Assembly: GCF_000439455.1 (NCBI RefSeq)
Contig: NC_021833.1
Location: 310,001 to 374,000 of the forward strand
DNA length: 64,000 bases
Source of the DNA: Spiroplasma diminutum CUAS-1
GTDB lineage: Bacteria > Bacillota_I > Bacilli_A > Mycoplasmatales > Mycoplasmataceae
Direction of reading: 5' to 3'
The notes under the pieces were generated by a model that saw only the letters and a list, made by a program, of their open reading frames with translations, did not search any database and was not told the origin of the DNA. The position numbers and the translations under genes were made by a program. Positions 1-9,940 of this stretch are shown piece by piece (position 1 is the first letter of the stretch; each line of letters begins with the position of its first letter).

Positions 1-7
1 GAAAATT

Positions 8-502
8 ATGCTTAATAATCTAAAAAAAATAGGAAAAATTGTTGCAACTCATGGTTTAAAAGGTGAATTAAAATTCAAACTAGAAGATAATTTAGTTCTC
101 ATAGAAGATATTCAAAATGAACAGTTATTTTTAGAAAATACTTCAAAAAATCTGGATGTTTTTGAAATAAAAAGGTCGTACTTTTTAAATAAAAAACATA
201 TAATTGGATTTGAAGAAATTAATACTATTGATCAAGCTCAAAAATTAGTTAATAACATAGTTTATGTTAGAAAAGATTGTAAGTTTATAGAAGAAGAATT
301 CAGTTATGTAGGATTTGAGTGTTTTTATAAAGATAATTTTTATGGAAAAGTTATTGAAGAAATGTTCAATGGAGCACATGATTTGATAAAGGTTGAAAAT
401 AATGATAAGGAAATTTGAATTCCTTGCGTTGATTTCTACGTTGAAAAAATAGAAGAAGAAAACAAAAAGTTGTATTTAAAAGAAGTTGAGGTTTTAAACT
501 AA
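8..502 (+). CDS. rimM: Ribosome maturation factor RimM
   Basis: This encodes a 164-aa 16S rRNA processing/30S maturation factor that binds S19 and helps assemble the 30S head. The N-terminus ([15 protein letters not shown]) matches the RimM barrel signature, and the C-terminal half carries the PRC-barrel-like segment. One in-frame TGA (416-418) is Trp in the conserved IPWVDFYV stretch, which a standard-code reading would take as the end. The stop codon overlaps the trmD ATG (TAATG), so translation is probably coupled. The rimM-trmD-rplS order is the classic ribosomal operon order; rpsP would be expected just upstream, outside the window. Confidence 0.95.
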
Positions 503-1233
503 TGAAATTTTCAATTATTACTTTATTTCCAAATCTAATTAATTCATATATCTCTGAATCTATAATTAAAAGAGCAATTGAAAAAAATAGTATAGAAGTT
601 GAAGTTATTGACCTTAGAAATCATACAACGCTTAAACATAATCAAGTTGATGACTATCAATTTGGTGGTGGAAAAGGAATGGTTCTTATGGTAGAGCCAG
701 TTGTAAATGCAATTGAAAGTTGCAAAACTCAAAACAGTTTAGTAGTTTTAACAAGTCCACAAGGTAAAACTTGAAATCAAAATTCAGCTAGAATTTATGC
801 TTCAAATTATGATCACATAATATTAATATGTGGTCATTATGAGGGTTTTGATGAAAGAATATTAGATTATATAGATTTAGAAATATCTATAGGAGATTAT
901 GTTCTTACTGGAGGAGAAATAGCAAGTATTGTAATTCTTGATTCAATAACTAGATTATTGGATGGAGTAATTGCAAAAGATTCTCATCTTAATGATAGTT
1001 TTGAAAATAATCTATTAGATCATCCAGTTTTTACTAAACCAATTGAATTTAGAGGAAAAATAGTTCCTGAAGTTTTAACAAGTGGTCATCATGCAAATAT
1101 TGAAAAATATCGTCAAGAAGGTAGATTAAGAAACACTTTTAATAAAAGACCTGATCTTTTAGAAAAAAGTGAATTATCAAAATCAGATTTAGAATTTATC
1201 AATAAATTAAAAAAAGTGAAAGGAGATAATTAA
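502..1233 (+). CDS. trmD: tRNA (guanine-N1)-methyltransferase TrmD
   Basis: This 243-aa SPOUT methyltransferase makes m1G37 in tRNAs and so prevents +1 frameshifting. Seen in the sequence: the N-terminal [10 protein letters not shown] start, the [12 protein letters not shown] loop, the [11 protein letters not shown] motif, and the trefoil-knot SAM segment with [12 protein letters not shown]. The C-terminal substrate-binding helices contain the conserved LTSGHH and RPDLL segments. A TGA at 772-774 is read as Trp. The ATG overlaps the rimM stop, and only two bases separate its stop from the rplS start. Length is typical of the family. Confidence 0.97.
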
Positions 1234-1235
1234 TT

Positions 1236-1637
1236 ATGAATATGTTAACAAAAAATACAAAAGCTTTAATTGATGAACAATTAAACAATAATCTTCCAAA
1301 TTTTACATCAGGAGATACTATTAAAGTAAATGTAAAAATTAAAGAGGGAGAAAAATACCGTATTCAAGCATTTGAAGGTGTAGTTATTAAAACACAAGGT
1401 AGTGGAATTTCATACTCAGTTTGTGTAAGAAAAAACTCAAATGGTGTTTTTGTTGAAAGAACTTTCCCAGTTCACTCACCAATTATTGAAACAATTGAAA
1501 TAATTAAACGTGGACGTGTAAGAAGAGCAAGAATTTATTACATTAGAAACTTAACAGGTAAAGCTGCACGTATTAAAGAAGTTATTAATAACAAAGCTAA
1601 AGACGCATCAGCAGTTAAAAAAGCAGTTAAAAAATAA
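1236..1637 (+). CDS. rplS: 50S ribosomal protein L19
   Basis: L19 (133 aa) sits at the 30S-50S interface. The conserved core is visible: F..GDT.KVNVKI.EGEK.R.Q.FEG, then ERTFPVHSP and the [12 protein letters not shown] segment. The C-terminus is an Ala/Lys-rich tail. The start at 1236 has an AAAGGAGA Shine-Dalgarno (SD) about 9 nt upstream; a second ATG two codons later is possible. It is the last gene of the rimM-trmD-rplS unit and is followed at once by a strong terminator. It uses CGT arginine codons, as highly expressed genes here do. Confidence 0.97.
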   Translation: MNMLTKNTKALIDEQLNNNLPNFTSGDTIKVNVKIKEGEKYRIQAFEGVVIKTQGSGISYSVCVRKNSNGVFVERTFPVHSPIIETIEIIKRGRVRRARIYYIRNLTGKAARIKEVINNKAKDASAVKKAVKK

Positions 1638-1647
1638 TAAATTATTT

Positions 1648-1678
1648 AAAATCTCTCAAAATGAGAGATTTTATTTTT
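1648..1678 (+). terminator. Rho-independent terminator after rplS
   Basis: A perfect 10-bp stem (1648-1657 with 1663-1672), a 5-nt AAAAT loop and a T-rich tail end the rimM-trmD-rplS unit. Confidence 0.9.
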
Positions 1679-1745
1679 CTATTTAGATTACTATTATTTT
1701 TAGTTATAAAAAAGTAAAATATAGTTTGGTTAAGGAGAATATTAT

Positions 1746-2489
1746 ATGAAAAATTATTATGAAGAAATAATGGACAAAATTAATGAATCAATAAATAATA
1801 ATAATTTTGATGAAGCATTTAAAATAGTTTTGGAAGAACTTAATGCTCCATATATTCCAAATGACTTTGAAAAACAATTAGAGAAAATTCAATCTCAATT
1901 AGCTGAAAAATTAAATTTTAATGAAAAAAATTCAGCAAACTGAAATATTGATAAAGTTCTTGAAATAATGAGTAAAAAATTAGATCAAGATGTGCATTTA
2001 GTTGCTTTTGATGCTTTAAGAGGTTTAAATGCAAGACTTATAATTAATGAAATAAAACAATATTTAAAAGATGATGAAATTAAACCAGAATACAAAACAT
2101 TTCTTTTTATGGTTTTAATTGAACAAGCTATCGATGAAGAAATAATAATAAAGAAAATTAATAAAGAAATTCTATTGAATCCTTCAAAATATAATCTTAA
2201 TGAAGCACAAGAAATACTAAAAGAAATTGAACTTAAAATAGAGAAAGCTATTTACGATTCTAATCCTAGTTTATTTACAATTTGTCAAAATATTGCAAAT
2301 ACATATTTCTATTATACTTTCCCAATTTTTGAATTTGAAAAATATACTTTAAATGATTTGAGTGTAGCAATAATTTTAAAAGCACAAGACTCTTTGGGTC
2401 TTGAATTAAATATAGAACAAGAATTAAAAATAGATTTTAATAAAGAAAATACAATGATACTATTAAATGAGTTAAATAATATTGTTTAG
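1746..2489 (+). CDS. DUF3196-like helical protein of Mollicutes
   Basis: A 247-aa acidic, almost all-helical cytoplasmic protein with no signal peptide or membrane segment. Repeated helix pairs (NNNFDEAFKIVLEELNAPYIP, then the LDQDVHLVAFDALRGLNARL region) resemble the Mollicutes family DUF3196, which I recall as TPR-like; this assignment is from memory of the pattern. One TGA (1941-1943) is Trp and splits the gene under the standard code. The ATG has a good SD (AAGGAGAA). Its stop lies only 16 nt before the zinc-ribbon gene, so the two are probably co-transcribed. Function unknown. Confidence 0.6.
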
Positions 2490-2505
2490 AAATGAGGAAC
2501 TAATT

Positions 2506-2865
2506 ATGATAAAAACAACTTTTATAGAAGAGGATTTTGTAAAATATGAAGATCCTAAAAATATAATGATGGAATTATTTGGAGTAACTTGTTCAGTTTG
2601 TGGAATAGAAGAAATTGATTTCATTGATCAAAAGGCTCCAAAAACATTGGGTCAAGTAGCTCAAGAAATTTTGGATGAGAATCCTGAAATTGACGATGAA
2701 GAATTAAATGAAATGATAGAACCACAAATAGAAGCATGACAGGAATTAGATGATTATAATGCATCAATTGGAATGCCAACATTCTTATGTTATAACTGTC
2801 ATGATCAATTAATTGAAGGTGAAATTTCAATATCAATGAACTGTGAAGATACTGAAAATAATTAA
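2506..2865 (+). CDS. Small acidic zinc-ribbon protein
   Basis: A 119-aa acidic protein with two CxxC knuckles: CSVC near residue 26 and CYNC near residue 97. These can form one zinc ribbon. Between them lies a very acidic helical insert (DENPEIDDEELNEM). The start at 2506 is preferred over an earlier in-frame TTG because a GAGGAA SD precedes it. It lies 16 nt after the DUF3196-like gene and 18 nt before obgE, so it probably belongs to the same transcript. One TGA is read as Trp. I do not recognise a named family; a ribosome-associated or transcription role is only a guess. Confidence 0.75.
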
Positions 2866-2883
2866 TAAAGGAGAAATAAGTTC

Positions 2884-4176
2884 ATGAAATTTGTAGATTT
2901 AGCATATTTTAATATTAAATCAGGAAAAGGTGGAGATGGTGCTGTCTCTTTTCGTCATGAACTTTATGTTGCAAATGGCGGACCAAATGGTGGAGATGGT
3001 GGAAAAGGTGGAGATGTAATCTTCATTGCTGATGAAGGTAAATCATCATTATTGGATTTAAAATTGCAAAAATTTTATAGTGCAGAAGATGGATATAAAG
3101 GTGATATTAAAAATATGCACGGTAAAAATGGTAAAGACATTTATATTAAAGTTCCTGTTGGAACAGTAATTTATGATGCAGATACAAATGATTTACTTTA
3201 TGACTTTATAAATGATGGTCAAGAAAAAATTATTGCATTTGGTGGAAAAGGTGGAAGAGGAAATGCAAGATTTGCAAACTCAAGAAATAAAGCGCCAACT
3301 ATTTTTGAAGCTGGAGATCCAGGGAAAGAAATAAATATTAAAGCTGAATTAAAAGTATTAGCAGATGTTGGTTTTGTTGGTTTACCAAATGCTGGGAAAT
3401 CTACATTATTAAGAGCAATTTCAAATTCCAAACCACAAATAGCAGATTATCCTTTTACTACTTTAAATCCACAATTGGGTGTTAGTAGAGATAAAAGTGG
3501 AAGAACTTTCACAGTTGCAGATTTACCAGGATTAATTGAGGGAGCTAGTTTAGGAAAAGGTTTAGGTCATGAATTTTTAAGACATATTGAAAGATGTAAA
3601 ATTATTTGTCATGTTATTGATATGTCAGGAAATTATGCAACAGAAGATGTAATTCAAAATTACGAATTAATTAGAAAAGAATTGGTTGAATATAATTATC
3701 ATTTAGAGAAAAGAGTAGAAATTATAGTTGCAAATAAGATGGATATAGATGAAGCTCAAATAAATGTTTTATACTTTAAAGAGAAGTATAAAGATAAAAA
3801 AATTATTGAAGTTTCGGGTTTAAGCAAACTTAATATTGATCAATTACTTTTAGAAATAGGTTCTACATTAGAAGAAGTAAAAGATATACCTTTATGAGAA
3901 ATTAAAGATGAAAATCCTCAAGATTATAAAGTATATAATTTTGAAACAGACTTAAAAGATATTCAAGTAAAAAACCTTGGAAATAAAAGATGAAGAATTG
4001 AAGGAGAAGATGTTTACAAAGTTTATCAAAAGACACCAATTTCTACTTATGATAACTTATTATTGTTTAATGAAAAACTTAAACATTTAGGTGTATATGA
4101 TATTTTAAGAGAAAAGGGTGCTCAACACGGAGACATTGTAAAAGTATTTGATATAGAATTGGAGTGAATGGATTAA
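2884..4176 (+). CDS. obgE: GTPase Obg (CgtA)
   Basis: A 430-aa ribosome-assembly GTPase that acts on the 50S subunit. Domains in order: the glycine-rich Obg fold (1-~160, with repeated GGxGG segments such as GGDGGKGGDV), the G domain with P-loop GLPNAGKS at 166-173, switch DLPGLIEGA and the NKMD specificity motif, and a C-terminal OCT domain reached by reading TGA at 3895 as Trp. The OCT domain keeps the typical EGAQHGDIV-like end. The SD is AAAGGAGAA. Its stop is one base before the nadE ATG, so coupling is likely. Confidence 0.97.
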
Positions 4177-4177
4177 T

Positions 4178-4906
4178 ATGAAATTAAATCAATATTTAGA
4201 CTATTTAGTTGAATGACTGAAAGAAGAAGTTAAAAAAGCAAATCAAAAAGGAGTAATTATAGGAATTAGTGGTGGAATTGATTCAGCTGTTGTTGCTGCG
4301 ATTGCAAAAAGAGCTTTTCCTGAAGATTACTTAACAGTTTGAATGCCTTGTAAATCAAGTGAATTGGATGAAAAATGTAAATTGGAATTAATTGAAAAAT
4401 TAGAATTAAAAAATGTATCAGTTGATTTAACAAATACATTTGAAACTATTTCAACTGCTTTGAATGAATCTGGAATTGAACAGTCAAAATTAGCACTTGC
4501 AAATACTAAAGCAAGATTAAGAATGTCAACACTATATTCAATGGCTCAAACACATAATTATCTAGTTTTAGGAACTGATAACGCCGATGAATGACATATT
4601 GGTTATTTTACAAAATTTGGTGATGGAGGAGTAGATTTACTTCCAATAGTTCATTTATTAAAAAGAGAAGTTAGAGAAGCTGCAAAATTATTAGGAGTTC
4701 CAGACTCTATAATTAATAGAGCACCAACAGCAAGTTTATGAGAGGACCAAACAGATGAGTCAGAAATTGGCTTTAGTTATGATTTAATTGATGACTATAT
4801 TAGTGGAAAAGAAGTAAACGATGAAGTAAAAAAAAGAGTAGACCATTTACATAAAATTTCTGAACATAAAAGAACAGGGGCACCTATGCCAAAAAATATA
4901 AGATAA
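4178..4906 (+). CDS. nadE: NH3-dependent NAD+ synthetase
   Basis: A 242-aa ATP pyrophosphatase that amidates nicotinate adenine dinucleotide with ammonia, the last step of NAD+ synthesis. The PP-loop SGGIDS is at residues 31-36. The conserved [19 protein letters not shown] region and the APTASLWEDQTDE segment are intact once TGA codons are read as Trp. There is no glutaminase domain, so it depends on free ammonia. It starts one base after obgE stops. Together with pncA at 8.5 kb it suggests that nicotinamide or nicotinate is salvaged rather than made. Confidence 0.96.
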
Positions 4907-4937
4907 AGTTTAAAATTATTTAATTTAAACTTTTTTT
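4905..4937 (+). terminator. Terminator after nadE
   Basis: A 10-bp stem (4905-4914 with 4924-4933) with a 9-nt loop and a T7 run ends the transcript that includes obgE-nadE. Confidence 0.85.
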
Positions 4938-4988
4938 TATTAATAAGCATTTTTGTTAGATAATTAGAGAAATAAGGAGAATATAAAT

Positions 4989-5480
4989 ATGACAGAAATA
5001 CAAGCAAGTAAAATTAGTGAATTCATGGATAATTTACCTGAAGATATTGCTGATAAAATGTTTGAAGAGTTAATAGCTGGAATGAGCCTATACTTTGCAA
5101 TAGTTTTATTTGGAGAAGAAATTGAAAAAAATTATGAACCATTAAAATTGGATGGTAAATCAATTGAAGAAATTGCAAGAGTTGTTAAAGAAACTGAAAT
5201 AGGAGAAGAAGAAGTTTATTCTGCTTTAATGGGTTCATTACAAGAAGAATCTGATGCTGAATTATTTGCTGAAGATTGTGTACAATCAATTGCTTTTAGT
5301 CCTGAATATCCTCAAGAAGTTTTAGCAAAATTAGGAGAATTAGAGATTGATCTTAATGATTTCTCTATGAATTTAATTGTTACTTTAAAAGATGAATTTA
5401 TTGATTTCTTTGTAAATGATCTTGATATTATTGAATGAAAAAATGACATTATTGATGCATTAGTAGCAAGTTGAGATTAA
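4989..5480 (+). CDS. Acidic hypothetical protein
   Basis: A 163-aa, strongly acidic, predicted helical soluble protein with no signal peptide, membrane segment or recognised motif. Two TGA codons near the C-terminus are Trp (IEWKND and ASWD), and the protein ends on VASWD. It has its own SD (AAGGAGAA) and is framed by terminators on both sides, so it is probably a single-gene unit. I do not recognise the family. Confidence 0.8.
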
Positions 5481-5489
5481 TAAAAAATT

Positions 5490-5521
5490 AAAAACTAGAT
5501 TAAAAAAATCTAGTTTTTTTT
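5490..5521 (+). terminator. Terminator
   Basis: A 10-bp stem (5490-5499 with 5509-5518), 9-nt loop and T-rich tail follow the acidic hypothetical gene. Confidence 0.88.
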
Positions 5522-5593
5522 GTAATTATGTTATTATAAGTATGATTGTAGATAGGGTAATTTACAGTTGGGCTAAAAATAAAGGTAATTATT

Positions 5594-5866
5594 ATGAAAA
5601 CATTGATATTTAGTAAAACAGTTTTTAAAGTATTAAACTTTCGTCTTCCATTAGAAGTTGTACTAATTATTTTTGCTATAATTGCAATTATCTCTTTAAG
5701 TATTTATTTTTCTATACTTTTTAGAAGGAATAGAAAGTTCTTTTTTGAAAAAGAACAAGTTTCTGCAAATGAATTTAAGAGACTTGAAAAATTTGAAGAA
5801 GAAAGAAATAATTTTGAGCTAGAAATAGCTAAAATTAGAAAAATACAAAGAGATAAGAGAAAATAA
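5594..5866 (+). CDS. Small single-pass membrane protein with coiled-coil tail
   Basis: A 90-aa protein with a short N-terminus, one membrane span at about residues 22-42 (LEVVLIIFAIIAIISLSIYF) and a basic stop-transfer segment (RRNRK). A charged helical tail follows (EEERNNFELEIAKIRKIQRDKRK) that probably faces the cytoplasm as a coiled coil. The SD is weak (AAAGG). It lies directly upstream of the Q/N-rich membrane protein and may be co-transcribed with it. Family not recognised. Confidence 0.75.
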   Translation: MKTLIFSKTVFKVLNFRLPLEVVLIIFAIIAIISLSIYFSILFRRNRKFFFEKEQVSANEFKRLEKFEEERNNFELEIAKIRKIQRDKRK

Positions 5867-5868
5867 TA

Positions 5869-5902
5869 CCTTTTTATGCTCGTAAAAAAGGGGGCTTTTT
5901 TT
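5869..5902 (+). promoter_or_regulatory. Competing hairpins over the SD of the Q/N-rich gene
   Basis: CCTTTTT (5869-5875) can pair with AAAAAGG (5885-5891). Alternatively AAAAAAG (5884-5890) pairs with CTTTTTT (5895-5901) around a GGGG loop. Both structures occlude the only SD-like sequence (AAAGGGGG) of the next gene, and the second also looks like a terminator for the upstream gene. Regulatory use is inferred. Confidence 0.45.
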
Positions 5903-7402
5903 ATGAGTGGATTATTTAATCCTTTTAAAAAAGAAAATTTAACAGAAAATCAAAACCAACAAAATGTTGGAGATTTTGCGTTAAATCAAAATCCGCAACA
6001 AATGATAAATTACCAAAATGAAACAGCAATGTATCAAAAGAATTTAATAGAATCTAAAAATGAAGGTTATATAAGACCAAGAAATAGAAATTTTGAAAAT
6101 AGTTATTATGAACAAGCTCAAAATATACCCCAATATACTAGAAGTGAAAATAATAGAGATATGAATTTATATCCACAAAATAATCAAATTAATTATCAAC
6201 AACAATTTGTAAATCAAATACCACCGCAAGTACAACAACAAAGAATGATACAACAACAACCAGCAAACTTTAATAATTATCCTCAACAATATGAGAATTT
6301 GAAACAAGAATATCTTGATTTTGATAATAGTTCAAGAATTGATTATGGAAATTATAGAGATGAAAATCAATATAATAGAATGGTTTATCCTCCAAATAAT
6401 AATGTCCAAGGCATAAGACAAAATGAAATTCATAATAATAAGCCATTATATGAAAATTATCAAATGCCAAATAACAATATGCAATATGGTTATAATGATT
6501 TTTCAAATAACAATCAGTTTTATAGTCAAAATAATCAATATGGTTATAATCCAGAAATTGATTATGCACCTGTTAGTTCAAATAATTATAATGCATATGA
6601 TCAAAATTCATACCAACAAAGAATGAAAAATGCAAATATAGTACCTAAAGAAATTGGAAAAGAAATTAGAAGTGAAAAATTAAGAATATTTATTGTATTT
6701 TTAATTGGAACTGTTGGAATAATATCTGCTTCATTTATGTTAGCAATATATTATAAATCTGGAGCTGATGGAACTTTTTTGGGAATGACACGTGATAAAG
6801 TTATGTACCCATTCTTTTCAATAATATTATTAATTGTTTCAACTGGTTTCTTTTTAACAAGTTTAACTGATTTTGGATTTTTATATTCAAATGTCAAAAA
6901 ATATGAAAGAGATCTTTTATTTGGAAAAGAACTTGTTCCATACTTTATAACTAGAAATTATAGAAGTTTAATCTCAAGAAGTATTTATTTAAATTGAATT
7001 GCATTTTGTGTATATATATTTGGAGCAATATCATTGGCAATAATGTATGGTATGGATTCTAAAAAAGGAACAGATGTTTACTTTTTCTTTTGAAAAATAG
7101 GACAATTAAAATCTTTAGAATCAGAAATAAAAACTAATGTAGTAGTTTTATTTGTAACTTTAATAGTTCATGTATTGAATATTGTTACAACAAGAACAAG
7201 AAAGAATAATATCATAGGTTATTATGGCTATGAAATAATTCCCCAACATGAAATTAAAGAAATTAAGAAAAAAGCAAATAAGGTATGTATGATAATTTTC
7301 TTTACAACAATGGCTATTATTTTATTTTTAATAGTTATACCATGATTGATAATTAGAAAAAAAAGAGGTCTTCCACTTAAACCATGAGGGACAGTAAATT
7401 AA
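5903..7402 (+). CDS. Membrane protein with long Q/N/Y-rich low-complexity N-terminus
   Basis: A 499-aa protein. Residues 1 to about 250 are low complexity and dominated by Asn, Gln, Tyr and Pro, followed by five hydrophobic spans: about 260-283, 302-325, 366-388, 413-431 and 460-481. The last two are reached only by reading TGA as Trp. The start at 5903 (MSGLFNPF) is chosen because AAAGGGGG lies about 8 nt upstream; the earlier ATG at 5876 has no SD. The 3' end overlaps hemW by 19 nt. The low-complexity part is probably a cytoplasmic disordered, prion-like segment. Function unknown. Confidence 0.8.
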
Positions 7403-8496
7403 TAGATAGAAAAATTAATAGCTTATATGTTCACATTCCATTTTGTGAACATATTTGCTTTTATTGTGATTTTGTAAAAGTAAAAAAACCTCAAGATCCA
7501 AAAGTCATTGAAAAATATTTAGACAAAATTGAAATTGAATTAGAAGCTTATGGCAATAAACTTGAATTTATAGAAAGTATATATATTGGGGGGGGAACTC
7601 CAAGTTGTTTAAATGAGCAACAAACTATAAGAATGTGTGAAATTCTTTCAAAGTATACAAATAAAGAAAATTTTGAATACTCAATAGAATTAAATCCCGA
7701 ATCAGTTACTCGTGAAAAATTAGAAATATATAAAAAATTTAATATTAATAGAATAAGTATGGGTGTTCAAACTTTTGACAATGAGCTTTTAAAAAAGATT
7801 GGAAGAATTCATGATAATTCTATTGCTATAAATGCATATAAATTAATTAGGCAAGTAGGTTTTACAAATGTAAGTATTGATTTGATGTATAATTTGTACG
7901 ATCAATCGAGAGAAAATATTTACACTGATTTAAGATATATTGATGAATTAAAACCAGATCATATTTCTTGATACTCATTAATTATGAAAGAAAAGTCAGT
8001 TTGAGGAAGAAAAAATATGAAAGTTCCTGAAAATGATGAATTATATGATGAAATAGTAAACAACGGTTTAAAACAATTAGGTTATATTAGATATGAAATA
8101 TCTAATTATGCACTTGGAGAAAAAAATAAATCCTTTCATAACATTAGTTATTGAAATAATTCAATTTTTGCTGGAGTAGGTATTGGTGCAACAGGTTTTG
8201 AACAAATTGAAGGAAAATATTTTCTTACAAAAAATGAAGGAAATATTCTAAATTATCAAAAAGAATTTGAAGAATTATCTCAGGAAGACTATTATTTCCA
8301 AATAGTAATGATGGGATTAAGACTTGTTGAAGGAATTGATATATCATTGGATATTAATAAAGAAATTTATAATTTCTATCAGAAAAAAATAAATGAAAAA
8401 ATTTCACAGAATTTATTGGAAATTGTTAATAACAGACTTAGATGTACAGAAAGGGGATTTAATATCTTAAATGAGATATTAATAGATTTTTTATAA
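7384..8496 (+). CDS. hemW: HemW-type radical SAM protein
   Basis: A 370-aa radical SAM protein of the HemN/HemW family. The cluster motif is C21-x3-C25-x2-C28 (PFCEHICFYCDF). The glycine-rich YIGGGTPS SAM motif, the ELNPE segment and the RISMGVQTF segment follow. Two TGA at 7969 and 8002 are Trp. HemW proteins in other bacteria bind haem and act as haem chaperones; they are not coproporphyrinogen oxidases. The ATG overlaps the upstream gene's end, with AAAGAGG about 14 nt upstream. No haem-synthesis gene is seen nearby, so its role here is open. Confidence 0.88.
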
Positions 8497-8497
8497 T

Positions 8498-8979
8498 ATG
8501 AAAAAAGCTTTAATAGTAGTAGATTATCAATTTGATTTTGCAGATCCAAATGGAAAATTATATGTTCCCCATGGTGAATTAATTAAGGACCAAATTGATA
8601 ACAAAATAAAGGAATATAAAAGTGAAAATAATTTAGTTGTTTTTTCAGGTGATTTTCACCCCAAAAACCATGTATCATTTTCAAAATGAGGAGAGCATTG
8701 TGTTGTAAATACAACAGGAGCAGAATTTTATGTTGATTCTTCTCAAGTAGATCTATTTATAAAAAAGGGAACAGAACTTGATTATGATAGTTATTCTGCT
8801 TTCTATATTGCACAAGATTTAAAAATAGAGTCTAAATTGGATTCTTGATTAAAACAAAATGAAATTAACCAATTAGAGATATGTGGATTAGCTTTGGATG
8901 TTTGTGTGCAAGCAACATATGATGACGCAATTGAAAAAGGTTATACAGCTTTTATAAATTATGATTTATCAAAAGGATT

Positions 8980-8989
<10 letters not shown>
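8498..8989 (+). CDS. pncA: Nicotinamidase / isochorismatase-family hydrolase
   Basis: A 163-aa cysteine hydrolase that deaminates nicotinamide to nicotinate. The catalytic residues fit the family: D9 in VVDYQFDF, Lys at 89/90 (IKKG) and C136 in LALDVC. Metal ligands D52, H54 and H58 lie in GDFHPKNH. It starts two bases after the hemW stop. The TAG stop sits in the loop of the following terminator. The protein is slightly shorter at its C-terminus than many PncAs but contains all catalytic parts. With nadE it fits an NAD+ salvage route. Confidence 0.88.
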
Positions 8990-9026
<37 letters not shown>

Positions 9027-9051
9027 TCGATAAATATATTGGAGGAAAATT

Positions 9052-9804
9052 ATGCTGAAACAAATAATTAATACTGAACAAAGTAATTTAGCATTTACAA
9101 AAATGCTAAATAGGAATATTCACACTGATTATAAGGATATAATTTATAACTTTATAAATCAGCCACAAATAAAAGTTGAACAGAAATATGATATTTTATT
9201 TTCACAAGCTATACAAAAAAATTGCTTTAAAAAAGTAGTAAAAGAAATGGAAAAAGATTTTCCCAAGTTTTATATTTTGTGAAAACTTACTGAAAAAATA
9301 TCATATTGAACAAATATCTTTTTCTCAAGTAAGTTTGAGTCAGGAAATGGATTAAAAACTTTACAAAATATTTTGATTCTTAAACAATTATTTTTAACAC
9401 AATTAAGATACAATTCAAATATTTGATTAAAACTTAATGCTACACAAAGTGAAAAAATTAAAGTTAAAAAAGATAAACAAAATATTAATTATAAATTATT
9501 GCTTTTAATTGCAGATTTTAAGGATTTAAAAGAGTCTCTTAATTTAATAAATGAAGAGCAAAAAACAATTTTAGAATTAACATTAAGATCAAATAATATT
9601 GAAGATTATATTGAATTAAATAATAGATTAGAAATTAACATATTTAAATATTTACCTATTAATATATTACTTTTACAATCTCAAATGATTAAGAATAGCA
9701 CAAAATTAAATTTAAAAGAAAAGGCAAAGTTGAGCTATTCAGCTTTTATGCAACTTTTATGTATTTTTGTCGAAGAAAATCTTTCAAAAAAGAATCTAAA
9801 TTAA
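9052..9804 (+). CDS. Helical hypothetical protein
   Basis: A 250-aa basic protein, predicted mostly helical, without signal peptide. Several TGA codons are Trp (for example FYILWKLTEKISYW), so it looks like separate small ORFs under the standard code. The SD is a good GGAGGA. It has its own terminator and sits between pncA and the CIRCE-controlled clpB. The hydrophobic stretches (NYKLLLLIADF, FMQLLCIFVEE) look like buried helices rather than clear membrane spans. Family not recognised. Confidence 0.75.
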
Positions 9805-9830
9805 AACACTTTATAAAAGTGTTTTTTATT
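9803..9830 (+). terminator. Terminator before clpB region
   Basis: An 8-bp stem AAAACACT/AGTGTTTT (9803-9810 with 9819-9826) with a T-rich tail. Confidence 0.88.
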
Positions 9831-9846
9831 TAAATTTTTTAAAAAA

Positions 9847-9873
9847 TTAGCACTTAACCATTGACAATGCTAA
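9847..9873. promoter_or_regulatory. CIRCE-like HrcA operator 1 (clpB)
   Basis: TTAGCACTT-N9-CAATGCTAA: one good and one degenerate half-site of the CIRCE consensus TTAGCACTC-N9-GAGTGCTAA. It contains the -35 of the clpB promoter. Confidence 0.75.
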
Positions 9874-9888
9874 AACAAAATGTAATAT
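9861..9888 (+). promoter_or_regulatory. clpB promoter
   Basis: A consensus -35 TTGACA (9861-9866), 16-nt spacer and a -10 TAATAT (9883-9888). The -35 lies inside CIRCE 1 and the -10 just upstream of CIRCE 2, so HrcA bound at either would block RNA polymerase. Confidence 0.75.
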
Positions 9889-9896
9889 ATTAATGA

Positions 9897-9923
9897 TTAG
9901 CAATTAAGAAGCAAGAGTGCTAA
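9897..9923. promoter_or_regulatory. CIRCE-like HrcA operator 2 (clpB)
   Basis: TTAGCAATT-N9-GAGTGCTAA, with a perfect right half-site. It covers the probable transcription start and ends just before the clpB SD (AAAGGAGG). Confidence 0.85.
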
Positions 9924-9940
9924 TTAAAGGAGGAATTTTT

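Noticed and set aside
6270-6626. ORFs on both strands within the Q/N-rich gene
   Set aside because: They arise from the biased AAT/CAA/TAT composition; neither has an SD or a plausible protein composition.
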